DNA of 64,000 nucleotides from Leptothermofonsia sp049200465 (GCF_049200465.1 NZ_CP120836.1:1178001-1242000), one strand, 5' to 3'. Positions 8,697 through 16,862 are shown, counted from the stretch's first letter. Made by a program: numbers and translations. The notes: generated by a model not told the origin, from the sequence alone.

Positions 8697-8801
8697 TAGT
8701 CCGTCAGGATAGATTTGAGGGATAACTCAAATCTACAAAACCCAATTCTCAGGTGTTTTGAGGGTTTTCAACCCATTAAAACAGTCTTGACAGACCACTA
8801 G
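8693..8801. repeat. Family D element, copy 1, overlapping the 3' end of the lipoate ligase gene
   Basis: Begins CTAGTAGTCCGTCAGGA and ends TCTTGACAGACCACTAG, an imperfect 17-bp terminal inverted repeat, flanked on both sides by CTAG. It supplies the stop codon and the last residues of the minus-strand gene at 8776-9531. Other copies: 15191-15287, 16053-16161, 31312-31420. Confidence 0.8.
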
Positions 8802-9531
8802 TTCCTTTCACCTTAGAAAGGATAGCCTGCCACTCTGCTTCAGACAGGGGCTGCACCTCGAAACTTGCTGCAAAGCACCTGCCAGCTGCTTCTACCAGGG
8901 CATTGATGACCGTTTCAATTTGGGCTTTACCCGTTTGCTGTAAAGGCAGATTGGGAAACTGCGGTTCGACTCCAAATACCTGCATAAACAGGTCTGAACT
9001 GGGCTGTAGCTGGATTGAACCATGCTGTAAAACAGCATTCTTCTGGTACACCTGGGCACTGCCAATCAGTTTTGCACCGTCTTTCATTACCAGATCTGCA
9101 CTGGTGGCTGTACCAAAACAGTTCGGATTTTGGATATACCCACGTCCTGCCTGCCCGTAGTGGAGGTCAACACCGAGCGATCGCCACCCCTCCAGTAAAA
9201 ACTCACAGAGAGTCTGGTATACCTGCATCCGGTTACCTCTCAAACCTGAGGTAATCACAGCATAGGTCAAATCTCCGTAATGCAGCACAGCCCGTCCACC
9301 CGTCGGTCGTCGCACCAATTCCACAGGGTGTCCCTGCCAGGACAGGTTTTGCCAATGCTCAGGCCATCGGCGTTGATGATAACCCAAAGAAATGGTGGGA
9401 GGGTTCCAGGTGTAAAAGCGCAGGGTGGATGGGTGTTTTCCTTGCTGATGCTGAGCCAACAGCCAGGCATCTAGCGCCATCTGAAACACTCCCGACGTTT
9501 CCAGTAGGGGAATTAGACGCCAGGTTTGCAT
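8776..9531 (-). CDS. Lipoate-protein ligase A (BPL/LPL catalytic) family protein
   Basis: 251 residues of the biotin/lipoyl ligase fold. The RRPTGGRAVLH block (about residues 73-83) is the lipoyl-AMP binding loop, and GAKLIGSAQ carries the catalytic-type lysine. Homologues attach lipoate or octanoate to E2 and GcvH proteins. Transcription runs leftward. The last seven codons and the TAA come from an inserted family D element, so the C-terminus has been rewritten; the catalytic core is untouched. It could be an octanoyltransferase rather than a ligase, which sequence alone does not settle. Confidence 0.9.
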   Translation of the reverse strand: MQTWRLIPLLETSGVFQMALDAWLLAQHQQGKHPSTLRFYTWNPPTISLGYHQRRWPEHWQNLSWQGHPVELVRRPTGGRAVLHYGDLTYAVITSGLRGNRMQVYQTLCEFLLEGWRSLGVDLHYGQAGRGYIQNPNCFGTATSADLVMKDGAKLIGSAQVYQKNAVLQHGSIQLQPSSDLFMQVFGVEPQFPNLPLQQTGKAQIETVINALVEAAGRCFAASFEVQPLSEAEWQAILSKVKGTSGLSRLF

Positions 9532-9780
9532 GGGAGGGGGAGGGAGTGGATGGGTGGATGGGTGGGGAATTTTGAGTTTTGAGTTTTCACCTCACTCGAG
9601 GTTGTTCTAGAAATGGGGCTCTGGCTCCTTGAAACCCTGATTCCCTCGACCCCCTTTAAGATTGCCACAAAAAATTTGACAAACCCCCTCACTCCTCTCT
9701 AACAACTAACGACCAACAACTGAATCTTTACCCCATCACTCATCCACCCATCCACCCTCACCCCATTGCCTTCTGCTATA
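9532..9780. other. Intergenic low-complexity text
   Basis: No gene seen. The stretch is made of degenerate short repeats such as GGGTGGATGGGTGGATGG on one side and CATCCACCCATCCACCC on the other, with TTTTGAGTTTTGAG between. The same style of text fills many gaps here (13.98-14.07, 23.26-23.32, 26.22-26.40, 38.09-38.15 kb). Confidence 0.7.
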
Positions 9781-10269
9781 TCAGGTTGCTCCAAATTCAG
9801 CCTGCAGGAGTTCGTCGTTATCATCAGCTAGTGTTGCAACAATGGTAATTGCGCGAGAAATTTCGCTAGGAGAAACATCGGTGAGCGATCGCGTTGAAAC
9901 CACGACGACTTCACCGTTCAAAATAGCGAAGCGTGCTTCAAGTGTACTTGCCCAATTCATCTCAAGAAGCTTTCGCATCAACTGGGGCTCATTTTTGGCA
10001 GGCAGTTTTAAGACCGACGACCAGACAGTTATTGAATCCTCATCCGCCAGACCAGTCAGTTGAACAAGTACCTCAACCGTTCCGTACTTGAATTTCCAAA
10101 GATATCCTTCTTCACTGCGGTTAACCATTGCTGTTTGATCACTGTCCAGGCTAGCGATCACCGTTTCAATCACTTCTACCGGATTGTTAACCGTCGTTTC
10201 TTCGATTAGATTGCTAACCAGCTCATCACCACTTGAAACGCCGTCTGGATTTGATTGAAGAATAGCCAT
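9781..10269 (-). CDS. YbjN domain-containing protein
   Basis: 162 acidic residues with the YbjN-like fold pattern: a helix and strand region (VIETVIASLD, then GYLWKFKYGTVEVLVQL), a central L-x-L-P segment and a C-terminal helix (SEISRAITIVATLADDND). YbjN proteins resemble type III secretion chaperones in fold and are widespread in cyanobacteria without a fixed role. It is transcribed leftward and is probably monocistronic, with an ATG at 10269. No catalytic residues are recognisable. Confidence 0.85.
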   Translation of the reverse strand: MAILQSNPDGVSSGDELVSNLIEETTVNNPVEVIETVIASLDSDQTAMVNRSEEGYLWKFKYGTVEVLVQLTGLADEDSITVWSSVLKLPAKNEPQLMRKLLEMNWASTLEARFAILNGEVVVVSTRSLTDVSPSEISRAITIVATLADDNDELLQAEFGAT

Positions 10270-10404
10270 AGGAAACTCTGCTCAGTAGCACTAATAATAT
10301 AAAAATCGAACAGCAAAGCATCATGCTGCTCTGAGTTTAACCTACCGCTGATTTTTGAATGTCGCTCCGGGTGTCCTGATTTCTTTATTTTCAGCACATT
10401 TTCA

Positions 10405-11307
10405 CTACGCTGACTTCTTCGTCTTATCCAGACTGTTACGATTACGATTTAGCCCGTTCAAAAACATTGGTACAAATTTTTCCATAAATGCTTTTGGATC
10501 CCGGTTCCAGGCACGTTGGGCAATGTTGAAGCGAGTAATCTGAAGGTCAGGTGCTAGGAGGGATTGAGGCAATCGTTCAATCAGGTACTGGGGACGTTCC
10601 CATAAAGGCATGGTTTCTGCAATATCCAATAACTTACTAACTCGACGCAGTTCCGCACCCAGAGTGATATCCATCCCGGCTTCGTAAGCGGCCTGTTCGA
10701 TCGCCGCATACTTCCGCTTGGCGGTTTCTACCTTCTGCCGATGCTCTGGGCTCTTGTCAGCGAGTTGAGCCAGCCAACGGTTTCCCCAACGAACGTGACC
10801 AGCTTCTTCAGGGAAAATGCGCTCAATCGTTTCACGAATGCGAATGTTTTCTTCCGTTTGAGGGGCTTGCTTCAAAGCATAGATATGAGCAGAGAAATAC
10901 TCACAGCCACGTTTTTCGGTGACATTAATGGCTGCCAGGGAGGCAATAATTCCGTCTTCCAGGTTCTTTTCACTGAAGGAGTCTTGATCAAGCAGGCGTT
11001 CAAATTCGTCAATATAAAGTGCTCCGGGGGGTTTACCAATGTTGGCTCCCAGATCCACTAGCAGGTCGGTTAACCACATGGCATGGCGCGCTTCATCCGA
11101 AACATGGCGAGAGAGATTCCTTACCAGTTCAGGGGGGGTGCCATCCAGTCGCTCAATCAAATCAGTCAAATCTTTACAGCTACGCTGTTCACTGAAACGG
11201 TAGCGATTCAAAGTGATTAAATGAATTTCGCGATCGCGCACGACCTGGCTCATAATCTCCCGTGCGCCTAAACTTTGTTGAAACTTGCGGGGGTAAGCAA
11301 CCGTCAT
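10405..11307 (-). CDS. Ferritin-like di-iron domain protein
   Basis: 300 residues from the ATG at 11307; the frame extends 27 codons further upstream, but that part is not protein-like. Two helix-bundle motifs of di-iron type are visible: DEARH (in the block HVSDEARHAMW) and EEAGH (FPEEAGHVRWGNRW), with further Glu residues in the helices before them (FSEQRSCKDL and TEKRGCEYF). That is the E, ExxH, E, ExxH layout of ferritin-like proteins. It could be an oxygenase or iron-handling protein; I cannot name the substrate. It sits downstream of glnA on the same strand, separated by a family B element. Confidence 0.82.
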   Translation of the reverse strand: MTVAYPRKFQQSLGAREIMSQVVRDREIHLITLNRYRFSEQRSCKDLTDLIERLDGTPPELVRNLSRHVSDEARHAMWLTDLLVDLGANIGKPPGALYIDEFERLLDQDSFSEKNLEDGIIASLAAINVTEKRGCEYFSAHIYALKQAPQTEENIRIRETIERIFPEEAGHVRWGNRWLAQLADKSPEHRQKVETAKRKYAAIEQAAYEAGMDITLGAELRRVSKLLDIAETMPLWERPQYLIERLPQSLLAPDLQITRFNIAQRAWNRDPKAFMEKFVPMFLNGLNRNRNSLDKTKKSA

Positions 11308-11407
11308 AACTTTATATGTCTTTTTGTAACTAAACCCTTTAAATGGTAGCGCAGTTTCCGGGGGCGGATCATGACAAAAGCCGCCCATTGCTGGACGGCT
11401 AATTCGC

Positions 11408-11525
11408 TAAGTAGGTAGCCATCATCACTAACTATAAATGGGGAGTGGGAGCGCAGACCCCAGACAAGGAGTTTCACCCCTTCCCCTCCCAAATTAGCCT
11501 TAATTTAATTGCGTCTAGCTACTTA
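11408..11525 (+). repeat. Family B short element, full-length copy 2
   Basis: 118 bp from TAAGTAGGTAGCCATC to GTCTAGCTACTTA, with TAAGTAG/CTACTTA as inverted ends and a GC-rich hairpin centre. It lies between glnA (stop at 11545) and the ferritin-like gene. Confidence 0.85.
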
Positions 11526-11544
11526 ACTTAAGAAGGGCTAACTT

Positions 11545-12963
11545 TTAGACATCATAGTAAAGAGCAAATTCGTAAGGATGAGGACGAATGCTCATAGGAA
11601 TCACTTCGTTGTCAAGCTTGTAGCTGATCCAGGTATTGATGAAATCTTCGGTAAAGACCCCACCAGCCGTGAGAAATTCGTGATCCGCTTCCAGATTTTT
11701 GAGGGCATCCATCAGTGAACCGGGAGTGGACGGCACCTTTGCCAACTCCTCTGGGCTGAGATCGTAAATGTCCACATCCAGCGGATCACCCGGATCGATC
11801 TTATTTTTGATCCCATCAATACCTGCACACAGCATCGCAGCAAAAGCCAGATAGGGATTACAAGATGCATCGGGACAGCGGAACTCTAGCCGCTTGGCTT
11901 TGGGATTGCTACCCGACAGAGGAATGCGCACCGAGGCGGAACGGTTGCCCTGGGAGTAAGCCAGGTTTACCGGAGCCTCAAAACCGGGTACCAACCGCTT
12001 GTAGGAGTTGGTGGTGGGGTTGGTGAATGCCAGCAGTGCCGGAGCATGCTTGAGCAATCCACCGATATAGTGCAGCGCGGTTTCACTCAGGTTGGCATAG
12101 CCATCTCCAAAGAATGTGGGCTGACCATTAGACCAGATGGACTGGTGGCAGTGCATTCCAGAACCATTATCGTTAAAAACGGGCTTGGGCATGAAGGTCA
12201 CGCTCTTGCCATACTTCTTCGCAGTGTTTTTAATACAGTACTTATAGGTCATCAGGTAGTCAGCCGCTTTGACCAGTTCAGCAAAGCGAAAACCCAACTC
12301 GCACTGTCCACCCGTGGCGACTTCGTGGTGGTGCTTTTCGATAGGCACACCGCACTTCGCCATGGTCAGTAACATCTCAGTCCGGATATCTTGCAACGTA
12401 TCAGTGGGTGCAACAGGGAAATAGCCCTCTTTGTAGCGGGGCTTGTAACCCAGGTTGCCACCGGGCTCTTCCTTACCAGAGTTCCAGCGTCCTTCGACAG
12501 TGTCTACGTAGTAGTAACCAGAGTTCTGAGTCTGGTCAAAGCGAACATCTTCAAATACAAAGAATTCAGCTTCAGGCCCAAAGTAAGCGGTGTCTCCAAT
12601 CCCAGTAGATGCCAGGTATTCAAGCGCTTTTTGAGCGATCGCCCGCGGACAGCGGCTGTAAAGTTCACCAGTCCGGGGTTCCTTGATGGTGCAAATCATG
12701 CTTAAAGTGGGCTCTTCCATGAATGGATCGATCCAGGCCGTATCGGGATCGGGAACCATCGCCATGTCCGATTCGTTGATGGCTTTCCAACCCCGGATAC
12801 TGGAACCATCAAAGGGGACACCACTGGTAAAGCTGCTTTCGTCGATCTGGTTGTGGTACAACGTCAGATGCTGCCAGATGCCCGGCATATCAATAAACTT
12901 CAGATCGATCATCTGGATGTTATCTCTTTTGATCCATTCCAAAATTTCCTGCGGGGTTGCCAT
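11545..12963 (-). CDS. glnA: Type I glutamine synthetase
   Basis: 472 residues, the standard length for dodecameric GSI. Landmarks include the Asp50-region loop (VPFDGSSIRGW), the active-site block EAEFFVFEDV, HHHEVATGGQCELGFRF, FMPKPVFNDNGSGMHCHQS and KRLVPGFEAPVNLAYS. It makes glutamine from glutamate, ammonium and ATP and feeds gltS, found at the left edge. Promoter evidence for NtcA activation is unusually clean (13124-13165). In cyanobacteria GSI is inhibited by the small proteins GifA and GifB; neither gene is in the window. Confidence 0.99.
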   Translation of the reverse strand: MATPQEILEWIKRDNIQMIDLKFIDMPGIWQHLTLYHNQIDESSFTSGVPFDGSSIRGWKAINESDMAMVPDPDTAWIDPFMEEPTLSMICTIKEPRTGELYSRCPRAIAQKALEYLASTGIGDTAYFGPEAEFFVFEDVRFDQTQNSGYYYVDTVEGRWNSGKEEPGGNLGYKPRYKEGYFPVAPTDTLQDIRTEMLLTMAKCGVPIEKHHHEVATGGQCELGFRFAELVKAADYLMTYKYCIKNTAKKYGKSVTFMPKPVFNDNGSGMHCHQSIWSNGQPTFFGDGYANLSETALHYIGGLLKHAPALLAFTNPTTNSYKRLVPGFEAPVNLAYSQGNRSASVRIPLSGSNPKAKRLEFRCPDASCNPYLAFAAMLCAGIDGIKNKIDPGDPLDVDIYDLSPEELAKVPSTPGSLMDALKNLEADHEFLTAGGVFTEDFINTWISYKLDNEVIPMSIRPHPYEFALYYDV

Positions 12964-13123
12964 GAATTACTCCTTGTGCTGTACGGTCTCAAAGCTAAAT
13001 AACAGGTGGTGAGACAAAAGAATCTTTCCCTGAGCCTTCCAACCCTTTTGGGCACCTTTGTTGAGGAAATAACCACCTCAGTAAAAATACTCCTGAGAGT
13101 TGTAGCCTGGTTGTATCTGAATC

Positions 13124-13165
13124 ATCCTAGAGATTGACCTAGGCACATTTTGTATCAAAGATTAC
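13124..13165 (-). promoter_or_regulatory. NtcA-activated promoter of glnA
   Basis: Read on the minus strand, GTAATCTTTGATAC (13152-13165) fits the NtcA consensus GTA-N8-TAC exactly. After a 22-base spacer comes TAGGAT (13124-13129), fitting the -10 form TA-N3-T. This is the classic class II NtcA-dependent layout (20-24 base spacing) and lies about 160 bases upstream of the glnA ATG. It predicts induction under nitrogen limitation. Confidence 0.9.
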
Positions 13166-13356
13166 AAATTTTCCCTCCGCTTGATTAGACTTAACCATAG
13201 TTAAGGTGGCAAAAGCCGTAATCCATCCATCACTACGTGGTAAACTGACTCTTGCGACTGGAGGCGACAGATTCCCGGCCCTGCGATTTGGCTTCGCCTA
13301 CAGATCAGCAGAAATAGATAAACCTATTTAATGAGGACGAGTGGGAGAAGAGTTCC

Positions 13357-13869
13357 ATGCGGGATGCAGTAACAAGCCTGATTAGAAACTACGACGTTAC
13401 AGGTCGCTACCTGGATCGTGATGCGATGGATAGCCTGAAGTCCTATTTCAATTCAGGCATGGCCCGGGTTCAAGCGGCTGCAATTATCAATGCTAATGCT
13501 GCAGACATCGTGAAACGGGCAGGCTTACAGCTATTTGAAGAACAACCTGAGCTGATTCGTCCAGGTGGCTATGCCTACACAACTCGACGTTATGCCGCTT
13601 GCCTGCGAGATATGGACTACTACCTTCGCTACGCAAGCTACGCTCTGGTAGCTGGAGATACGGACGTTCTTGATGAACGGGTTCTAGAAGGGTTGCGCGA
13701 AACCTATAATTCTCTAGGGGTACCCATTGGTCCTACCGTTTTTGGCATCCAGATCATGAAAGATATTGTGAAGGAATTAGTTGCAGACGCGGGCATTAAC
13801 GCTGAGGGTATCGTGGATCAACCCTTCGATTACATGACTCGCGAACTGAGCGAGAAAGACCTGGGTTAA
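13357..13869 (+). CDS. apcF: Allophycocyanin beta-18 subunit
   Basis: 170 residues that read like ApcF along their whole length: MRDAVTSLIRNYDVTGRYLD at the start, and the chromophore block TRRYAACLRDMDYYLRY containing the phycocyanobilin-attaching Cys near residue 82. It replaces one beta subunit in the phycobilisome core trimer that also holds ApcE and takes part in energy transfer to the photosystems. GGAGAAG precedes the ATG. As in many cyanobacteria it stands apart from the apcEABC operon. A strong terminator follows. Confidence 0.97.
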   Translation: MRDAVTSLIRNYDVTGRYLDRDAMDSLKSYFNSGMARVQAAAIINANAADIVKRAGLQLFEEQPELIRPGGYAYTTRRYAACLRDMDYYLRYASYALVAGDTDVLDERVLEGLRETYNSLGVPIGPTVFGIQIMKDIVKELVADAGINAEGIVDQPFDYMTRELSEKDLG

Positions 13870-13902
13870 GTTGCTGCTAATCCAAAATGGGCTTCTGAAC
13901 TG

Positions 13903-13938
13903 AGGAGACAGGGGCGATCGCTCCTGTCTCCTGTTTTA
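13903..13938 (+). terminator. Rho-independent terminator of apcF with HIP1 at the apex
   Basis: AGGAGACAGG (13903-13912) pairs with CCTGTCTCCT (13923-13932); the ten bases between contain GCGATCGC, itself self-complementary, so the whole 30 bases form a nearly perfect palindrome. GTTTTATTT follows. Confidence 0.85.
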
Positions 13939-14072
13939 TTTCAAGTAGAAAAGTGGTGGACGTAACGATCAAGTTGGACGGTAACAGTCATCCCAACCCA
14001 TCCACCCATCCACCGCTTTCCCCTGACTCCTGACTCCTACCTCCTGGCTCCTGGCTTCTGCCTCCTACCCCT

Positions 14073-14690
14073 TCACCCCGCCTCGTCTTCTAAGTGCGCT
14101 AACCGAGCATCGGGCTCCAGTACCCAGATCGCATCCTTGCCCTGCTCCGTTTGGGTAATCACCGTTTCATCGCCCCTGCGCCCCAACCTGGCGGCAAGCT
14201 CCAGTGCCTGCTGGCGAGTCTCTACAACCTTAAAAAGTCCGTAGTACTTACCATCAAGCAGAATGGCTTCTATCCGGTCATCCAGGTCAGGCAAATAGAT
14301 TTGGCAAAGCTGATAGCGAGGTTGTGTTCCCAAAATCTTGCAGGTGGGGGCAGGAAAGGAGGATTGGATAGGCCGAAAATCTGCATGAGCTAATACATCG
14401 AATGAAGCGTCTGGCTCAAACATCCAAATAGCATTCCCTTTGGCGATTTTAGTAATCAGAGTTTCTCTTCCCTTTGCTAGCAAACGACGACAAATTTCAA
14501 TCGCTTGCGGGTACTCCTTAACGACTTTGACCAGACTGTAATATTTCCCCGAAACCCGGATGGCAGCAGTCCGCTGTTCATCCCCTGGCAATTGAATATG
14601 GCAACAGCAATACTGCTCACGGGATTCCAGAACCTTAGGCTCTAAGGTGAGAGATTTTTCGGCAGACTGGGGGAAAGTCGGGGATAGCAT
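14073..14690 (-). CDS. Hypothetical protein with a duplicated ~70-residue domain
   Basis: 205 residues, family not recognised. It contains two clear copies of one module: residues about 27-95 (CHIQLPGDEQRTAAI, GKYYSLVKVV, GRETLITKIAKGNAIWMFEPDA) and about 124-198 (CQIYLPDLDDRIEAI, GKYYGLFKVV, GDETVITQTEQGKDAIWVLEPDA). Each has a beta-rich start, the GKYY-x-L-x-KVV core, a helix and an IW-x-x-EPDA end. No signal peptide or membrane segment. The duplication is internal and old, since the copies are about 40% alike. Possibly a small regulatory or binding domain; no function is inferred. Confidence 0.75.
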   Translation of the reverse strand: MLSPTFPQSAEKSLTLEPKVLESREQYCCCHIQLPGDEQRTAAIRVSGKYYSLVKVVKEYPQAIEICRRLLAKGRETLITKIAKGNAIWMFEPDASFDVLAHADFRPIQSSFPAPTCKILGTQPRYQLCQIYLPDLDDRIEAILLDGKYYGLFKVVETRQQALELAARLGRRGDETVITQTEQGKDAIWVLEPDARLAHLEDEAG

Positions 14691-14931
14691 AGGCGCCTCA
14701 AACAGGAAGGAAAATTGAGTTCTTAAAAAACCTCAAAGAAAGTTAACTTTCTTTATGTCTATCTTCCATAGAAGGGACTTCCGCTAAAACCGTGATAATG
14801 CGCATTTTGAGGTTCATTCGTCGATTAGACTTTAAGAAGAAACTTGCTCATTAGGAATGAAAAGAGCGGAGAGCGATTAATTGTTATGAACATCTGACTC
14901 TGCTGCCACTCCCCCTTGCTGCTCCTTATCT

Positions 14932-15050
14932 CTAGTGTTGCAAACACTAAATTTTGCAATATGCGGGTTTGGGGGGCTTCGCTCCCAAGCGAGGGTTCCA
15001 CCCCTGCACCCCAACAAAACTCCTGCACCCCAACAAAACTTTCGTTTTGC
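14932..15050 (+). repeat. Family C short interspersed element, copy 2
   Basis: Begins CTAGTGTTGCAAACACTAAA as in copy 1 (4736-4836), then a GGGGGGCTTCGCTCCC hairpin, GGTTCCACCCCTGCACCCC and CAAAACTTTCGTTTTG at the end. A 19-base phrase (CCTGCACCCCAACAAAACT) is duplicated in tandem inside it. Confidence 0.8.
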
Positions 15051-15190
15051 TGTGAGCAGGTGGGACTAATTATATAAGACCTGTGTAGGTTATAAGACCT
15101 GCGTAGGTTGGGTTGAGGCACGAAACCCAACGCCCGCATGGGTTACGCTATCGCTAACCCATCCTACATTTGATTCCACCTACCTACTTA

Positions 15191-15287
15191 CTAGTGGTTT
15201 GTCAGTCTTCATTTTGTGTCCTGGATTGAGTCAGAGTGGCTATTTGGTGAGTTGAAAACTCAAAAGATAAGTCTTGACAGACCACCA
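15191..15287. repeat. Family D element, copy 4 (short variant)
   Basis: CTAGTGGTTTGTCAG at the left and TTGACAGACCACCAG at the right, matching the ends of copies at 8693 and 16053 with a shorter middle. Confidence 0.65.
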
Positions 15288-15331
15288 GCCAGGGTGAGTA
15301 AAACATCTATTCACATTCGCTTTCCAACAAA

Positions 15332-15709
15332 ATGGCTCACTCTTGTCACATTATTGTTGCGGGTAACCCCGCCATTATCTTTGCCAGTCGGGGCGGCACT
15401 CCTGATAAAATCCTGCCCACTCTTAAACGGTTTCTGAACAAATTCTGGCAAGAACGAGATGCCTTAGGAGAAACCAGTGATACTCCTGAATGCCTGCTAG
15501 CTCAGATAGTTGTTCGATTTGGGTTTGAGATTTGTGAAGACGACTTTTCAAATTTACGGGTGGGGGTACGTTATGACCCGCAGGTGGAATATCTTTACCT
15601 CATATCGCCTGACCGCAAAATTAGTGTTTGGGTACCCGAAGACGCTTATCGGAAAAATCCTGAGTTGGGATTAGAGGGATGTCAGAGCCTGACATCGCAG
15701 AATGTTTGA
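15332..15709 (+). CDS. Hypothetical protein, about 125 residues
   Basis: Family not recognised. The protein is soluble-looking, beginning MAHSCHIIVAGNPAIIFASRGG and continuing with a Lys/Arg-rich helix (LPTLKRFLNKFW) and a C-terminal part reading like an alpha-beta domain (RVGVRYDPQVEYLYLISPDRKISVWVPEDAYR). The Pro-Asp-Arg-Lys and VWVPEDAYR phrases resemble cyanobacterial small conserved proteins of unknown role. It precedes and may be cotranscribed with the next gene; the two overlap if the longer start of the second (15679) is used. Confidence 0.65.
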   Translation: MAHSCHIIVAGNPAIIFASRGGTPDKILPTLKRFLNKFWQERDALGETSDTPECLLAQIVVRFGFEICEDDFSNLRVGVRYDPQVEYLYLISPDRKISVWVPEDAYRKNPELGLEGCQSLTSQNV

Positions 15710-15753
15710 GTGAACGCTCTAAAATTGGGATAGGAGGCATAGGGCACTCATTT

Positions 15754-16056
15754 ATGAATGTTTTGTGGTCACGCTTTTTGAGGTCAATTTATCGCAAGGA
15801 ACCCATTGTTGGTTTCGTGGCAACGGTTGGAGTTGTGGATGCGGCGATAGGCGGGTTGAGTGGACACTGGTCTTTGCTAGCGGTTGGACTGGGAACGGTA
15901 GGTACAGCGATCGCGCTTCGCCTGTGGCAAGTTCAACGCCGTAGTGCGACTGAGCCAGTGGGTGATCACCCAGCCCATATTCTTCCGCCTCAATCTTCGC
16001 GTCCCAGCTTACCCACATTAACGGCTTCCAAAAAATCTCCCCCCAGAGGGCTCTAG
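15754..16056 (+). CDS. Small hypothetical membrane protein
   Basis: 100 residues from the ATG at 15754 (a longer frame from 15679 overlaps the gene before). Two hydrophobic segments follow a basic start: VGFVATVGVVDAAIGGL and LLAVGLGTVGTAIALRLW, then a Pro/Ser-rich polar tail. Family not recognised. The stop codon TAG at 16054-16056 is the boundary CTAG of an inserted family D element, so the original C-terminus may have been longer. Confidence 0.6.
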   Translation: MNVLWSRFLRSIYRKEPIVGFVATVGVVDAAIGGLSGHWSLLAVGLGTVGTAIALRLWQVQRRSATEPVGDHPAHILPPQSSRPSLPTLTASKKSPPRGL

Positions 16057-16161
16057 TGGTTCACCAAAGGAACTTTGCCTGGTTATCTAAACCCGGAAAA
16101 ACCAATTTAGGGGGTTTTGAAGGGTTGCAAACCCTTTAAAATCTGCCTGGCAGACTGCTAG
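16053..16161. repeat. Family D element, copy 2, flanked by CTAG
   Basis: Core TGGTTCACCAAAGGAA ... CTGGCAGACTG lies between two CTAG tetramers (16053-16056 and 16158-16161), which look like a 4-bp target duplication. It is about 85% like the copy at 31312-31420, which is flanked by CTAT instead. Confidence 0.85.
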
Positions 16162-16202
16162 TCCCTATTCATCTATTCACCCCTCACTCCTCTCAAAAGG
16201 TT

Positions 16203-16325
16203 GGCTCTCCTGGGAGTTTGGTGATAAGCGAAGCTTATCACCAAAACAAAATCAATATTCCATGAGTTTTGTTTGGGGCGAAAGAGTAGCGTAAGTTACT
16301 CTTTCGCCGGCAAGCCGGGAGAACC
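16203..16325 (-). repeat. Family E double-hairpin element, copy 2 (reverse)
   Basis: Reverse-oriented match to 7656-7777, with hairpins GGTGATAAGC/GCTTATCACC and GCGAAAGAGTA/TACTCTTTCGC. The arm bases differ from copy 1 but stay complementary, which suggests the hairpin shape is kept. It ends 34 bases upstream of the MerR start. Confidence 0.85.
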
Positions 16326-16359
16326 AAAAGGTTTAGGTTTATAGAACTGTTCTTGGGCA

Positions 16360-16794
16360 ATGAATTTACCGGTTACTAAATCACTGCTAAAAATTGGAGA
16401 GGTCGCCAGCCTGAGTGGGTTACCTGTAAAAACGGTGCGCTACTACGAAGAGATTGGGTTGCTGGCTCCAATGGTGGAGCGATCGCAGGCAGGCTACCGT
16501 CTGTTTGATGGGCAAATCATCAATCGGCTGGCATTTATTAAACGAGCACAGTCCCTGGGGCTGACTCTGGATGAAATCAGGAACATTTTGAATGTCCATG
16601 ACCAGGGACAGTTGCCCTGCGGCGAAGTCAAGCAGCATCTTCAAGACAAATTAACTGCTATTACTCAACAAATTGAAGCCCTGGAAACTCTTCGCTCTGA
16701 ACTTCAGGGCTTGCTGTCGGGTTGGCAGGAGAGCCCTCCCGCCCACCTCATTTCCCAAACCATTTGTCCAAATATCCAGGACGTTAAAGAATGA
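16360..16794 (+). CDS. MerR-family transcriptional regulator, likely metal responsive
   Basis: 144 residues. The N-terminal winged helix reads KIGEVASLSGLPVKTVRYYEEIGLL, followed by the second wing GYRLFDG and the dimerisation helix. Cysteines at GQLPCGEV (about residue 87) and QTICPN (about residue 135) fit the ligand positions of ZntR/CadR/CueR-type sensors, but the second site is a single Cys, so the metal is uncertain. MerR proteins bind between -35 and -10 of targets with long spacers; no transport target is next door. A double-hairpin element occupies its promoter region. Confidence 0.9.
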   Translation: MNLPVTKSLLKIGEVASLSGLPVKTVRYYEEIGLLAPMVERSQAGYRLFDGQIINRLAFIKRAQSLGLTLDEIRNILNVHDQGQLPCGEVKQHLQDKLTAITQQIEALETLRSELQGLLSGWQESPPAHLISQTICPNIQDVKE

Positions 16795-16862
16795 AGGCAT
16801 TGCTGAAGGATGGTAGATGATGGGCTAGATTGGAGCGTGATGTCGTCTCTCTTGCCTCTCCC

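Larger units (their letters stand above)
14691..15331. other. 641-bp gene-free stretch carrying two short elements
   Basis: No convincing gene. It holds family C copy 2 (14932-15050), a locally repeated phrase (TATAAGACCTGTGTAGGTTATAAGACCTGCGTAGG at 15074-15108, described as two 17-18 base near copies), and family D copy 4 (15191-15287). Confidence 0.65.

Noticed and set aside
12964..13356. Glutamine riboswitch or other leader RNA upstream of glnA
   Set aside because: No conserved glnA-RNA elements could be recognised; the NtcA promoter explains the region.
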